From: Cycas panzhihuaensis
Lineage: Eukaryota > Cycadophyta
DNA length: 64,000 nucleotides
Direction of reading: 5' to 3'
NCBI GenBank assembly: GCA_023213395.1
Contig: CM041465.1
Location: forward strand, 176,459,741 to 176,523,740
The translations under genes were made by a program, and so were the position numbers. The notes beneath the pieces were generated by a model. It was not told where the DNA came from. It ran no database searches and was given only the letters and a program-made list of their open reading frames with translations. This document shows positions 23,881 through 34,100 of this stretch, one piece after another. Numbering within the stretch: position 1 is the stretch's first letter; every line of letters begins with the position of its first letter.

Positions 23881-24431
23881 GCTAAACTTATATGGATAGA
23901 CTTATATGAGGAATGGTGCCAACTACTAAAATATTTAATCACCAGAACTCCAATTCTCATAATACCTGATCTCAACTCAAACCTTTTACTTCATAGAAAT
24001 ATTGGTATGGAAGTTTTTCGAGTGGTTTTGATGCGAGATGGTAGAGTCATCTACTATAAGTCTAAAAAATTAAAGGATTATAAGAAGAACTACCCCACAC
24101 ATGATTTATAGATAATAGTAGTTATGCATAAACTTAAGGCATAGAGGCATTATCTACTTAGAAAATGTTTTAAAAGCATGATAGTATTAAGCTCATACTT
24201 GCTGAACCCTATCTTAATGAAAGACAATGTAGATGGATGAAGTACTTGTATGAATTCAATTTCCATCCAAAATACATTAAAGGAAAGGAGAACAAAGTGG
24301 TGGAAACTCTAATTCGATGATATCACATTACCATAGTAAGTATGTAGTGACTTAATTTGACTAGCATCATTGTGGTAGCTTATGAAAAGGGAAAATACTA
24401 TAAGCAAGAAAAAGAAGCCTTACAAATGTAA
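23881..24431 (+). pseudogene. GyA RNase H and start of integrase
   Basis: After several frameshifts the RNase H part shows VVMHKLKA, RHYLLRKCF, YLNERQCRW and KYIKGKENKVV, the end of the Gypsy RNase H. The sequence then enters what should be the integrase N-terminus but stops abruptly at the NA1 LTR at 24432. Confidence 0.75.
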
Positions 24432-24730
24432 TGTTAGGTGTAATATCCAATTACATAAATTAACCCTATGTAATCTTTCTCTATATTCTTTGTATTTTAT
24501 ATTAGAGGTTGTGGGTCCCATAGAGATATATGCCACCTATAAGTTGACCAATAAGATTCTCTCACTAATGGTGAGCATGTACTATAGGTATATACCTATC
24601 ATTCCCTCTAATTTGAGTTTTGGCTAATTGTCCACATATAATGTTTATTTGTGTATATGTTATACTTTAATACTTTATCTTTAACTCACCATTAGTTGTG
24701 TTTTGCATATTATATTTTAAATTCCTAATA
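24432..24730 (+). mobile_element. NA1 5' LTR
   Basis: About 299 bp, TGTTAGGTG to CCTAATA, aligned with 27337-27646. Confidence 0.8.
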
Positions 24731-24742
24731 TGGTATCAGATC
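24731..24742 (+). other. NA1 primer-binding site
   Basis: TGGTATCAGATC matches the initiator-tRNA-Met complement at 10 of 12 positions and directly abuts the LTR. Confidence 0.78.
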
Positions 24743-25359
24743 CCAAGGTTTAATCCTTAGAGGCATCATTGTAAACCCTAGTACATATTATTCTTGTTTT
24801 GATATTTTAAGCCTTGTCAATTTTTTTATGTGCCTACTTTGTGATATTAGTCACTTGAAGGATCATTTCATGTTATGTAAAGCCACCTTATGTACATTTT
24901 CTTATGGGACTATTATCAACTTTTGAGGAGCTATTTTGAGGACTTTTTTTAGTTGTTTTAAAGCTTATTTAAGCTACTCAAGTGGATATCTTATATGTCT
25001 GTGGCACTATAATAATATTACATGTAGGTTCTTCATGGTGAAAGTCCATGAAAATTTTTTGTGTGGATTCCAATTATTGTATAGATATCTCCTTCATATG
25101 TAAGTAGACAGATTTTAGTAGGAATTATTAATAGTAATTGAGACAGTTTCTTCTTGCTATCTAAAGGCCAAAAGTGACTCCATTTTGAAAGGGTTTATAG
25201 ATTTACAAGTGAATAAAAGATTATATATTTTTCTACTAATATGTACTCTCTTTGTGATTTATTATATTAAAAAAAAATAAAAAAATTATATTTATGGCTG
25301 TCAAAATTTGGCCTATATTCTTATGTATTTTCAAAAAAAAAAAAAGAGAAAGAGGGAAG

Positions 25360-26000
25360 GGGGTTGGAAGAAGATTTTTTGCATCACTAGTTTCAGCAAA
25401 ATATACAACTTTGATAATGGAGCTTGTATAGAAAATGTTCTCGTTCTAATTATATACAACACTAAGGAAATAGAGGCTATCATTTTGATTGATGTTTTTA
25501 GAAAAGCAAGATCTAATATGATAGTGACATCTATGGAATCTAACCTCTAGATTGAGCCTTCCAAGAGAGTTACACTTGTGGTAGACACCTTCATTTCTAA
25601 TTATGCATAATAGATATTTGACCTTATTATTCTAGGAGGAGGGATGCTAAGTTCCTCAAGGTTGATAGACTCTGAAATTTTACAAACCATCATAAGAAAA
25701 TAGGTAGCAGATGATCAAATTTATGGTACTATATATGCAACACTAGTAGTTTCCCTTTAGTCATGGGGTCTTTGATAAGTTATCCTCATCACTGACAATT
25801 AGGTCAAAGGTTCAGAAAGATGGGCTAATAACCACAAGTCATGGTCTAAGCATTTTCATGGAGTTTACTCTATCTTTTGTTGAATAACTATATGGAAAGG
25901 AAAAGGACAAGGAGATTTCAAATCTTATGGTTGTGTGTATAAATAACAAGACTCAATGGCAAGCCACCCAACACAAATTTGTAAATGATGGAAGCAACCC
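25360..26000 (+). pseudogene. DJ-1/PfpI-domain host gene fragment inside NA1
   Basis: DJ-1 family proteins are small redox- and stress-related proteins with a nucleophile-elbow Cys; plant forms often carry two such domains. The frame reads ENVLVLIIYNTKEIEAIILI, DVFRKARSNMIV, VVDTFIS, IFDLIILGGGM, SSSRLIDSEIL, IYGTIYATL and SWGL. After a small deletion and frameshift it continues DKLSSSLTIRSKVQKDG, LITTSHG, EFTLSFVE and LYGKEK. This is almost one whole DJ-1 domain plus the start of a linker. The conserved Glu (KEIEA) remains, but the nucleophile Cys is Tyr (25734-25736), and PGGM is GGGM. Internal stops make it a pseudogene. It lies in sense inside NA1, without visible introns. Confidence 0.9.
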
Positions 26001-26830
26001 CTATAAATCATCATGGTAGCCTTGACTCCCTTAGGTAGACCTTCAATGGTGAATATAAATTGATGGTAGCCACACAGATGCTCCTATAAAAAAAATGGTA
26101 TATAAACCCTAATAGGGTCCATATACATTTTATTTGATTCATATTATACTTTAGCTTATGTTTTTTAATCAGTGGACAACAAATTTTATAAGAAAGGGTT
26201 TATTTTTTTTATGTTTGTAAATTTGGACTTAATGAAATTAAATAGTTTTTTTGGGTCTACTCAACCCCCCATCTATTTAGCACCTATTCATATGAAGCTC
26301 CCATATGACCTCTAGCTTGCTAGTGAAAGGGGCTTAACCCCTATTTTTTATACTTTATGGATTACTCATCACAGTTTTGATGATATCTTGAGGTAAGGGG
26401 CTTATTTTTTCAGTCTCATCTATTATATTGGGTTTGTAAGAAATAGATCTTTCTGTTGAAAAGTCATTTGACACTATTTGGATTTATTTTCATGAAGAAA
26501 TTTTAGTTTAAAATCACAAGTTTATGTTTTTCTTTATTTTTTAAAATATTCTTTGGACACATATTATATTTTCAAGGCTCCATGATGTAATGTACCCTAA
26601 ATGGAGGGGATAATATATACCAAGGTCCTAATTTTTGGCTCTTAAGAACCCATTGAGTTTTATTTTCAACTTTATTATATGAGAGATAGTCATTCATATA
26701 ATATTTAATTCACATCTATCATTATTTAGTCATGTAAAAATATTATTGCTAGTTATCTTGCCCATGGTGGCATGTTGTAAATCCAAAAGAGGCATTTTTT
26801 AGACCATGAGGTGATTTGTGGCTAATGAGC
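26001..26830. other. NA1 interior, unassigned
   Basis: AT-rich sequence with no domain seen on either strand. The first 120 bp could continue the inter-domain linker of the DJ-1 fragment (KTQWQATQHKF) but soon becomes unreadable. Confidence 0.4.
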
Positions 26831-26832
26831 CA

Positions 26833-27285
26833 CTTGAAGACTACTTGCACTCCCATATGAGTAAGGGGTGGGACCATTTTTAGCTACTCTTACTAACTCT
26901 AGCCAATTAACACACATAAAGAGAACTCCTAGTTAACCGACGGTCATAACGATTAATGATCTATATGGTTTGATGGATGGTGTTCTCTTTATACGGATAT
27001 CAATAGTTTTTTATATTGGTGAAATAGGTTATGTTTATTTAAAGACTTGATAATTTTATTTGAAGCTTGTCTATATTCCCATATAAGTAAGGGGTGAGAC
27101 CACTTTATAGTTATTCTTGCTAGCACCGATTGAACCATGTATGTAAAGGGAGTTCCTACTTAACTGGTAGTTGTAGTGACTAGTGACTCATGCATTCTAG
27201 TAGATGGACTTCACTTCATATAAACATTAGTAGCTATTTATTCATGTGCAATAATATTTGATCCAACATACTTTTAAAGACTTGA
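26833..27285 (+). repeat. 225-bp tandem duplication in NA1
   Basis: Two diverged units align at an offset of 225 bp: cccatatgagtaaggggtgggacc at 26853 and cccatataagtaaggggtgagacc at 27078. They also share gagaactcct/gggagttcct and the aaagacttga region. No TG/CA ends are seen, so this is a local duplication rather than an LTR pair. Confidence 0.75.
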
Positions 27286-27336
27286 GCTTTATTTAATGTG
27301 ATAATATTTTATGTAATTTACTATTATAGGGTGGAA

Positions 27337-27646
27337 TGTTGGGCATAATACCCAATTACATAAATTAACCCTATGTAATCTCTCTCTATATTCTTTATAT
27401 ATTATATTAGAGGTTGTAAGCTACATAGAGATATGTGCCACATCTAAGTTGACCAATGAGGTTCTCTCACTAATGGTGAGTATGTACTATAAGTATGTAC
27501 TTATCATTTTCTCTAATTTGAGTTTTGGCCAATTCTCCATATATGGTGTTCATTTATATACATGCTTCATCTTACTTATACTTTAGTGATTTATCTTTAA
27601 CTTACTATTAGTTGTATTATATATATTATATTTTTAATTCCTAGCA
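27337..27646 (+). mobile_element. NA1 3' LTR
   Basis: About 310 bp, TGTTGGGCA to CCTAGCA, followed by AGTAG. Confidence 0.8.
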
Positions 27647-28107
27647 AGTAGTAGTTATACATGAAATTAAGGAAAAGAGGTATTATCTACTTAGAAAAAG
27701 TTTTAAACTTCACATATACCATGATAGTATTAAGCCAATATTCACTCAATTATATCTTAATGAAAGACAATGTAGAAATTGAAGAAATAGATTGCTAATA
27801 TTAAGTAACAACTAAAAGTAACACAAGACATGTAGAAAAGTTACAGAAACATGAAGAGATAAACCAAAACATTTAGGTTAATAACCGTGTATTTTTATAG
27901 GTAAGACCTAAACATAGCTCTCTTCACTTAAGCACATATAAGAAGTTAATAGTTAGGGACTATGGCCCATTTGAAATCCTTGAATGAATTGAATAAGTTA
28001 CAAATGTACTGACCTTACCATTAAATTAATAAATATATAATGTATTCTATATCTCATTGTTGAAAAGGTATGTTCTAAATTTGAAACGTATATTTGAGTG
28101 GACTAAT
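27647..28107 (+). pseudogene. Second GyA-type RNase H piece joined to integrase C-terminus
   Basis: 27647-27780 repeats the RNase H segment at 24112-24230 (KRYYLLRKSFK, YLNERQCR). It then jumps directly into an integrase C-terminal region with NN(stop)K(stop)HKT, SSLKH, KKLIVRDYGPFEILE and VFYISLLKRYVL. The integrase catalytic core is missing. The duplication of RNase H on both sides of NA1 argues that this flank came from another GyA-like copy or from an unequal exchange. Confidence 0.72.
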
Positions 28108-28112
28108 TTGGT
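28108..28112. repeat. Target-site duplication of GyB (TTGGT)
   Basis: TTGGT here is repeated exactly at 33878-33882, directly outside the two GyB LTRs. Confidence 0.9.
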
Positions 28113-28696
28113 TGTAACATTCCAAAATCTAGTTAAAACTATGCCATCTAACCATTTGAATTGAAGGCCTCTGAACAAGGATTCCAACGGTTTAGACGAA
28201 AGTCAATTCTGACATTTCAATCAAAAGTTATAGCCATTTAAATTTAGCTTGCCAATTTTTTGAGAAGTTCTGGCCGACTTCTGTTTAAGCAGTTTTAAGA
28301 AGAATATTACCTAGTCTGGCAGACTTCTAATTAAAGTATTTTGATCACTATAAATAAGAAGTTTGGGCTGCATCCCAAACAATCGTCAGAGGTTCTTTGG
28401 TCGCGCATTTTTAGTTCTAGGGCTACAATTAGCTTGCCCATTTGGGGGCTACAGTTTAGAAGGTTCCTCACCTTGAAGAGGAAAGCTCACATCTTCAGGA
28501 AAGATAGGTACTTTATTGAAAATTTGCTCTATTTTGATATTATTTAATAATAAAGGCTATTATTTACTTCTGTAGATTCTATAATTCCTATTCATTATTT
28601 ATTTTTCTTGTTGAATAGCATCTAGTTATTATTTTTGTGGATTATTACTTGTATTTTTTAGGAAAATTGCTATAAAAGTAGAACTAGATCGCTATA
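28113..28696 (+). mobile_element. GyB 5' LTR
   Basis: 584 bp. It contains a TATA-type element (ctataaataag near 28350) and shares long blocks with the 3' LTR, such as aaggattccaacggtttaga. A PBS follows at about 28697-28710 as tagTATCAGAGC. Confidence 0.9.
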
Positions 28697-28765
28697 AGTA
28701 GTATCAGAGCTTCGTTTTGAAGGGAAAAGGCAAAGGTAAAAGCACAAAAAATTCAAAAAAAATTA

Positions 28766-28787
28766 CCCCCCCCCCCCCCCCCCCCCC
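28766..28787 (+). repeat. 22-base poly-C run in the GyB leader
   Basis: An uninterrupted run of 22 C lies 65 bp after the PBS in otherwise AT-rich sequence. It could be real slippage or an assembly or sequencing artefact. Confidence 0.85.
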
Positions 28788-28808
28788 TTAAGAGAAATAG
28801 AAACAGAA

Positions 28809-29820
28809 TTGAGATCAAGGAAAAACCTCATTCCTAGGAAGATGGTATTCCACTCTAGAACCTCAAAGGAAAAAATTGAAGGCATATCAGAATTAAACCA
28901 GAGCATAAAGGCTTTAACAACCTTAATCCAGGAGTTACTAGTAAAAGCAGATCAAGCAACACAGAATGTGTCAGGTGGAGAAATGGATAACAACAATGCA
29001 TCGGGAATAAAACAAATAGATACTTGGAACAATCAAGAAAACTATTGGGATAGATTTGATGGACAAATTTATGAAAGGAGAACTTCCAACATGGATAATG
29101 GATGGAAAGGAGCAAGATTATCCTTGGAAAAATTTGATCCTAAAGTATCCAAGAATATCAAAAATTGGATCTTACAAATGGAGAATTATTTTAGAGTTTA
29201 TAACTAAACAGGTAAGGAAAATATGGAAATAACATCCTTACACTTAAACATAAGGGCATTGAGGTGGTACTATTGATGGCAAAGGATGAATTTACCAATA
29301 CAACAGACTTGGGAGAATCTAAGAGGAGGACTAATAGACTAATATGATAATTCTTGGAATATGGATTACTTTGCTCAGTTAACACAATTACATCAATAAG
29401 TAATAGTCCAAGAATATACGGAATAGTTTTAAACACTACAATGTATGGTCTCAGAACAAATACTGTAGGAATGTTTATTGGAGACTTATATTAGTGGATT
29501 GAAAAATCAGATCAAATTTAGAGCTAAAGCAGCAGATCCACCTCAACTCTAAGTAGTAATTCGGATAGCAAGAAATGTAGAGGTAGAACTTAGAGATAGT
29601 AGACCAACATATACAAGGAGATATGAGCCACCACCATATCAGACCCAAAATCCTAATTAGGTAAAATCAGGAATAAAGGTAGATCCTGTATTAGCTATAA
29701 GAAATACGGGAGAAAGCTCAGGAATAACCAAAGAGGAGCATATAAGAAAAAGGACGTGCTTCAAGTGTAGAGGAAAATAGAATAACGAACACCAGTGCCT
29801 AGTATAAAAGGTTTTCATGA
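28809..29820 (+). pseudogene. GyB gag remnant with zinc knuckle
   Basis: 132 open codons from 28809 include ARLSLEKFDPKVS and NWILQMENYF, followed after a stop by a LHLNIRALRWYY motif and YISGLKNQIKF, the chromovirus gag core. The knuckle near 29755-29800 reads CFKCRGK(stop)NNEHQC, the Gypsy CX2CX4-8HXC form. Only stops disrupt it. Confidence 0.85.
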
Positions 29821-29989
29821 TCAATAACAAGGATGTAGAAATACCAGAAGAAGTAGAGGAAGAAGTAGAACAAGACCATAACATAAAGAGGGAGGAAGAT
29901 GAACTTCTGGAAGTGGATACAAGGAATGTCCAAATCTCATTGTAGGCCATTACAGGGCAACAGGTATCCTCATAGACCCTAAGATTCTA

Positions 29990-30270
29990 AGGAAAAATCA
30001 AGGGAATACAAGTATCAATTTTAGTTGATAGTGGGAGTACATATAATTTTATAAACAAAGCATCAACAGAAAAATTAGGGTTACAAGTGAAACCCCTCAA
30101 CACCTTCCAATTGTTAATAGAAAATGGGAGAACAATGCCATGTGGAGGATACTGCAAAGATACAACTCTCTAGATTAATGATTACAAGGTCACAACTTGT
30201 ATGTTTGCCATGCCTATAGGTGGAGTGGATGCAGTTTTGAGGATTTAATGGCTATAAACATTGGGAAACA
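29990..30270 (+). pseudogene. GyB protease remnant, active-site motif intact
   Basis: ILVDSGSTYNFIN contains the aspartic protease DSG triad with the Asp at 30027-30029. The end MPIGGVDAVLRI(stop)WL corresponds to the family GxDxxLGxxWL segment with Gly and Trp positions changed. Confidence 0.85.
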
Positions 30271-30459
30271 TCGTTACCAACTATATGACAAGATTTATGT
30301 GTTTCTGACAAAAAGGACACAAATATCAACTACAAGCCCTAGCCACACCCCCAGTTCAGCTTGTCTCATCTCATAGGATGGAAAAAATTCTAAAGAAGAA
30401 TCTGCAAGCATACATAATGTCATGTTACAAAGTAGAAATAGAAGACATTTCCTCATAGA

Positions 30460-31330
30460 TTTAGGAAATCTTAGAAAAACATCAAAGAGTTTTTGAAGAA
30501 CCCCAAGGACTGCCACTGAAAAGGGAATTAGAGCATGCAATAGACGTTATCCCTTAAGCAATACTAGTCAACATTCCTCCATATAGGCATCCTTATCATC
30601 TCAGGAATGAAATTGAAAAAATCACACAAGAACTATTACTCCAAGGTGTAGTGGTGAAAAGCACGAGTCCATTCGCCTCTCCCGTGGTGGTCAATCTAAA
30701 GAAGGATTGATCTTACAGAATGTGTGTGGATTATCCTAGCCTAAATAAATTGACCATAAAGAATCGATACCATATCCCAAGGATTGAAGATTTGTTAGAT
30801 GAGTTACATGGAGATTGATACTTTTCAAAGATAGATTTGCACTCAGGATACTACCAAATAAGGGTTAAAGAAGAAGATATCTACAAAACTACATTCAGAA
30901 CGTATGAAGGGTTGTTTGAATTCAAGGTTATGCCTTTTGGCTTAAGAAATTCTCTAGCTACTTTCCAAAGTATAATGAATTTAATATTAAAACATGTTTT
31001 GAGGAAATTTATGCTAGTTTTCTTTGACGATATCCTGATCTATAACAAAACATGGGAAGAACATATGGAACATATAAAGGAAGTTCTTCTCATACTTAAG
31101 AAAGTGCAACTATTTGCAAATAAGAAAAAGTGTTCTTTCACAAAAAAGGAATTAGAGTATCTAGGCCATATTATCACAGGTGAAGGAATCAAAATAGATC
31201 CAAAAAAGATTTAAGCAATTATAAACTGGCCAACTCTGAAGAATGTCACAGGAGTAAGAAGTTTTTTGGGTGCAATAGGATTTTTGAGAAAGTTCATAAA
31301 AAGGTATGCACACATTGCATTACCACTAAC
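30460..31330 (+). pseudogene. GyB reverse transcriptase remnant
   Basis: FEEPQGLPLKRELEHAI leads into PPYRHPYHLRNEI, GVVVKSTSPFASPVV, KKD(stop)[13 protein letters not shown] and 125 open codons from 30837 with HSGYYQIRVKEEDI, MPFGLRN and LVFFDDILIYNK. The active site FFDD (31020-31031) is intact. EYLGHIITGEGIKIDPKKI closes the domain. Confidence 0.9.
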
Positions 31331-31800
31331 AGACCTGACCAAAAAGATGCTTTCAAATGGAATTTAGGAGCAGAAGGAACGTTTCAAGAATTAAAATAAG
31401 CAATGATCACAGCTCCAGTATTGGCCTTACTGGATTTTACTCAACTATTCACATTGGCATATGATGCTTCAGGCTTTGGAATATGAGTAATTTTGTTACA
31501 GGGAGGAAGGCTGATAGCTTATGAAAGCCAGACGATGAATAATAGGGAAAAAACAAAACTAATATATGACAAAGAGATGCTAGCCATTATGCACGCAACA
31601 CACCAATGGAGGTAGTATTTACTAGGGAGTAAATTTGTGGTTAGAACTGATCATGGTAGCCTGAAGTACTTTTTGAATCAAAAGGCATTATTTGATGAGC
31701 AACAAAAATGGGTCAGTAAGTTGTAGACTTTTGACTTTACTATAGAATACAAAAAGGGGAAATAAAATGTAATAGCAGATGCTCTATCTAAACTACCAGG
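31331..31800 (+). pseudogene. GyB RNase H remnant
   Basis: LTDLTKK and FKWN are joined by a small frameshift. LAYDASGFGI, REKTKLIYDKEMLAIMHA, VVRTDHGSLKYFLNQ and VIADALSKLPGE follow in Gypsy RNase H order. The acidic residues of the family are still in place. Confidence 0.88.
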
Positions 31801-31899
31801 GGAAGGAAAGATTAAAGCCTCAGGCAATTCAATGACAATAGCAACTCTAAAATAGGTAACAGAGTTAGCAAAGGAATATGAAGATGACAAGATATCATA

Positions 31900-33060
31900 A
31901 GGAATAAGGCAAAAGATTAGAGAAGGAAAAGTGGTGCAATTTATAGAACAAGGAGAATTAATTCTATCGAAAGGAAAAATATTTGTTCTAAAGACAAGTA
32001 AACTAAAAGAAGTACTACTTCAAGAAGCTCACTCAACTCCAGTTTCAGGACATTCAAGGATGGATAAGACTTATAGAAGGCTTCAAAGCTCATTTTACTG
32101 GAAAGGGTTGAAATTTGACATCCTCTGATTTGTATCAATGTGATATATATCGAAGGAATAAAATTGAATCTGTGAAGACCCCCAGGTTGCTACAAACCCT
32201 TCCCATTCCCCATCAAAAATGGGAAGAAATCTCTATGGATTTTATTATAGGTCTTCCACATTTAGAAGGAAGAGACGCAATTTTTGTAGTGGTAGATAGA
32301 TTAACTAAATATGCCCATTTCAGGGGAACTCAGACAAGAGCAAAAGCAAGCTAACTAGGAGAATTATATATGAAAGAAATCCATAGACTACATGGCTTTC
32401 CAAAGGTTATAGTCAGCGACAGGGATCCCAAATTCATAAGTCACTTTTGGAAGGAGTTGTTTAAATCATCCAGCACTAGCTTACATATGAGCACAGCATA
32501 CCACCCACAGATAGATGGCTAGATGAAAATAGTTAACAAATGTGTGGAGGGATACTTAAGAAACTTCGCATCAGATAAACAGACATAATGGCATCGATGG
32601 CTCTATTTGGAAGAATAGTAGTATAATACCACATACCATGCAGTGGTAAAAATGTCACCATTTCAAGCACTATATGGGTATAAACCTCAATCACTCTTGA
32701 ATTGGCTAAATACATCTAAAGTATAGATAGTCTAAGAAAACTTGCAATAGATGCAAGAAATAATTCAAATATTAAAGAATAATTTGGAGATGGTGAAAAA
32801 TAGGATGAAGCAACAAATAGATAGAAAGAGATCTAAACGGATTTTTGAGATAGGAGAATGGGTATTCTTAAGACTCCAACCCTACAAACATATGTCGATG
32901 AAATAAAATAATCGACATAAATTACCACCAAAATTCTTTGGACCATATCAGATTGAGGAATGCATAGGGGAAGTGGCATATGAGTTAAAACTGCCATCAG
33001 AAAGCAAAATCCATAATATCTTCAACGTAACTTACTTGAAGAAAAAGTTGGGTGAAAAGG
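31900..33060 (+). pseudogene. GyB integrase remnant
   Basis: HSTPVSGHSRMDKTYRRL gives the zinc-binding His pair, but the Cys pair is partly lost (QCDIYRRNK) next to a frameshift. The core shows [12 protein letters not shown] and VSDRDPKFIS with two catalytic Asp. The third acidic residue (in the family TE pair before the VNKCVEGYL segment) is Lys here. C-terminal landmarks are FEIGEWVFLRLQPYK and PPKFFGPYQIEE. Confidence 0.9.
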
Positions 33061-33232
33061 AAGCTCTACAAACAAATTTACCAACACTCGATGAAGAAGG
33101 AATGGTGGTAGTGGAACTTGAGGGGATATTGAAGACCAGGGACAAGAATTTACAATCCAGAATAATAAAAGAGTATCTTATCAAATGGAAGATATTGAAG
33201 CTTAAAGATACATGGGAATCTAAAGAATAGAT
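33061..33232 (+). pseudogene. GyB chromodomain-like C-terminus
   Basis: ILKTRDKNLQSRIIKEYLIK and DTWESKE follow the integrase in frame, matching the chromodomain tail that targets chromoviruses to chromatin. The last 85 codons to TAG at 33230 are open. Confidence 0.82.
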
Positions 33233-33293
33233 GCAGAAAAATGGGCCCTTACTAATGCTTTGAGGGTAAAGTATGTTTTAAAGGGGAGGGACT

Positions 33294-33877
33294 TGTAACA
33301 TTCCAAAATCTAGTTAAAAATATGCCATGTAACCATTTAAATTAAAGGCCTCTAAACAAGGATTCCAACGGTTTAGATGAAAGTTAATTCTGACATCTCA
33401 ATCAAAAGTTATGGCCATTTAAAGTTAGTTTGCCAGTTTTTGGAGAAGTTCTAGCTGACTTCTATTTGAGCAATTTTAAGAAGAATATTACCCAGTTTGG
33501 CTGACTTCTAATTAAAGTATTTTGATCACTATAAATAGGAAGTTTGGTCTGCATCCCAAACCATCATAAGAGGTTCTTTGGTCATGCATTTTCGGTTCTA
33601 GGGCTGTAATTAGCTCACCTATTTGGGTGTTGCAGTTTGGAGGGTTCCTCACCTCGAAGAGGGAATCTCACGTCTTCAAGAAAGACAGGTACTTTGTTAA
33701 AATTTTGCTCTATTTTGGTATTATTTGATAATAAAGACTATTATTTGCTTCTGTGGATTCTATAATTCCTATTCATTATTCATTTTTCTTGTTGAATAGC
33801 ATCTAGTTATTGTTTTTGTGGATTATTACTTGTATTTTTTAGGAAAATTGCTATAAAAGTAGAACTAAATCGCTGCA
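33294..33877 (+). mobile_element. GyB 3' LTR
   Basis: 584 bp, exactly the same length as the 5' LTR, with TATAAATAG near 33530 and the end atcgctgca. Confidence 0.92.
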
Positions 33878-33882
33878 TTGGT

Positions 33883-34100
33883 AGTAGGATCTAGTATTAA
33901 TTTTAAGGAAGAACCCTTATAAATACTAGATTGAAGGGAAAGAATATTATGAAGTAAGAGTATTAAGCAAGTGAAAGTGAAATGAAAATACTTAACACTA
34001 GTAGAAGCAACATGGGACTTGGAAAGTGATATAGTAGCCCTATTTATTTGTAATAAGATGAAGTTTCATCAAGAGTGATGTTTTTTAAAGGGGAGGGGAT
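33883..34100 (+). pseudogene. GyA chromodomain-like tail and polypurine tract
   Basis: After GyB the GyA coding end resumes. LVEATWDLESDIVALF can be read, resembling the end of a chromodomain (xxxATWExE). AAAGGGGAGGGGAT (34087-34100) directly precedes the 3' LTR and is the polypurine tract. Confidence 0.7.

Larger units (their letters stand above)
24432..27646 (+). mobile_element. NA1: pol-less LTR element carrying a DJ-1 fragment
   Basis: Two LTRs (24432-24730 and 27337-27646) share long blocks such as caattacataaattaacccta, ctctcactaatggtgag and tttgagttttggc. A PBS and a polypurine tract (ATAGGGTGGAA before 27337) flank a 2.6-kb interior. I see no gag or pol domain in it, so it is non-autonomous. 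The interior holds a DJ-1/PfpI-domain host fragment in sense and a tandem duplication. The outer flanks do not form a TSD (TGTAA on the left, AGTAG on the right), and the GyA sequence on the two sides overlaps rather than joins. Confidence 0.82.
28113..33877 (+). mobile_element. GyB: full-length chromodomain Gypsy element, TSD TTGGT
   Basis: Both LTRs are 584 bp (28113-28696, 33294-33877) and begin TGTAACATTCC. The element has a PBS, gag, protease, RT, RNase H, integrase and a C-terminal chromodomain-like segment, then the polypurine tract AAAGGGGAGGGACT. A 22-base C run lies in its leader. The polyprotein is nearly collinear throughout, with about 30 or more in-frame stops, mostly TAG and TAA at positions where the family has Gln or Trp. 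It is the youngest-looking Gypsy copy here and it interrupts GyA near the end of its integrase. Confidence 0.93.

Noticed and set aside
28855-29436. Minus-strand open frames opposite GyB gag
   Set aside because: They are shadows of the plus-strand gag and have no domain of their own. The same holds for those at 29657-29950, 30295-30540, 31678-31890, 31941-32138 and 32533-32715.
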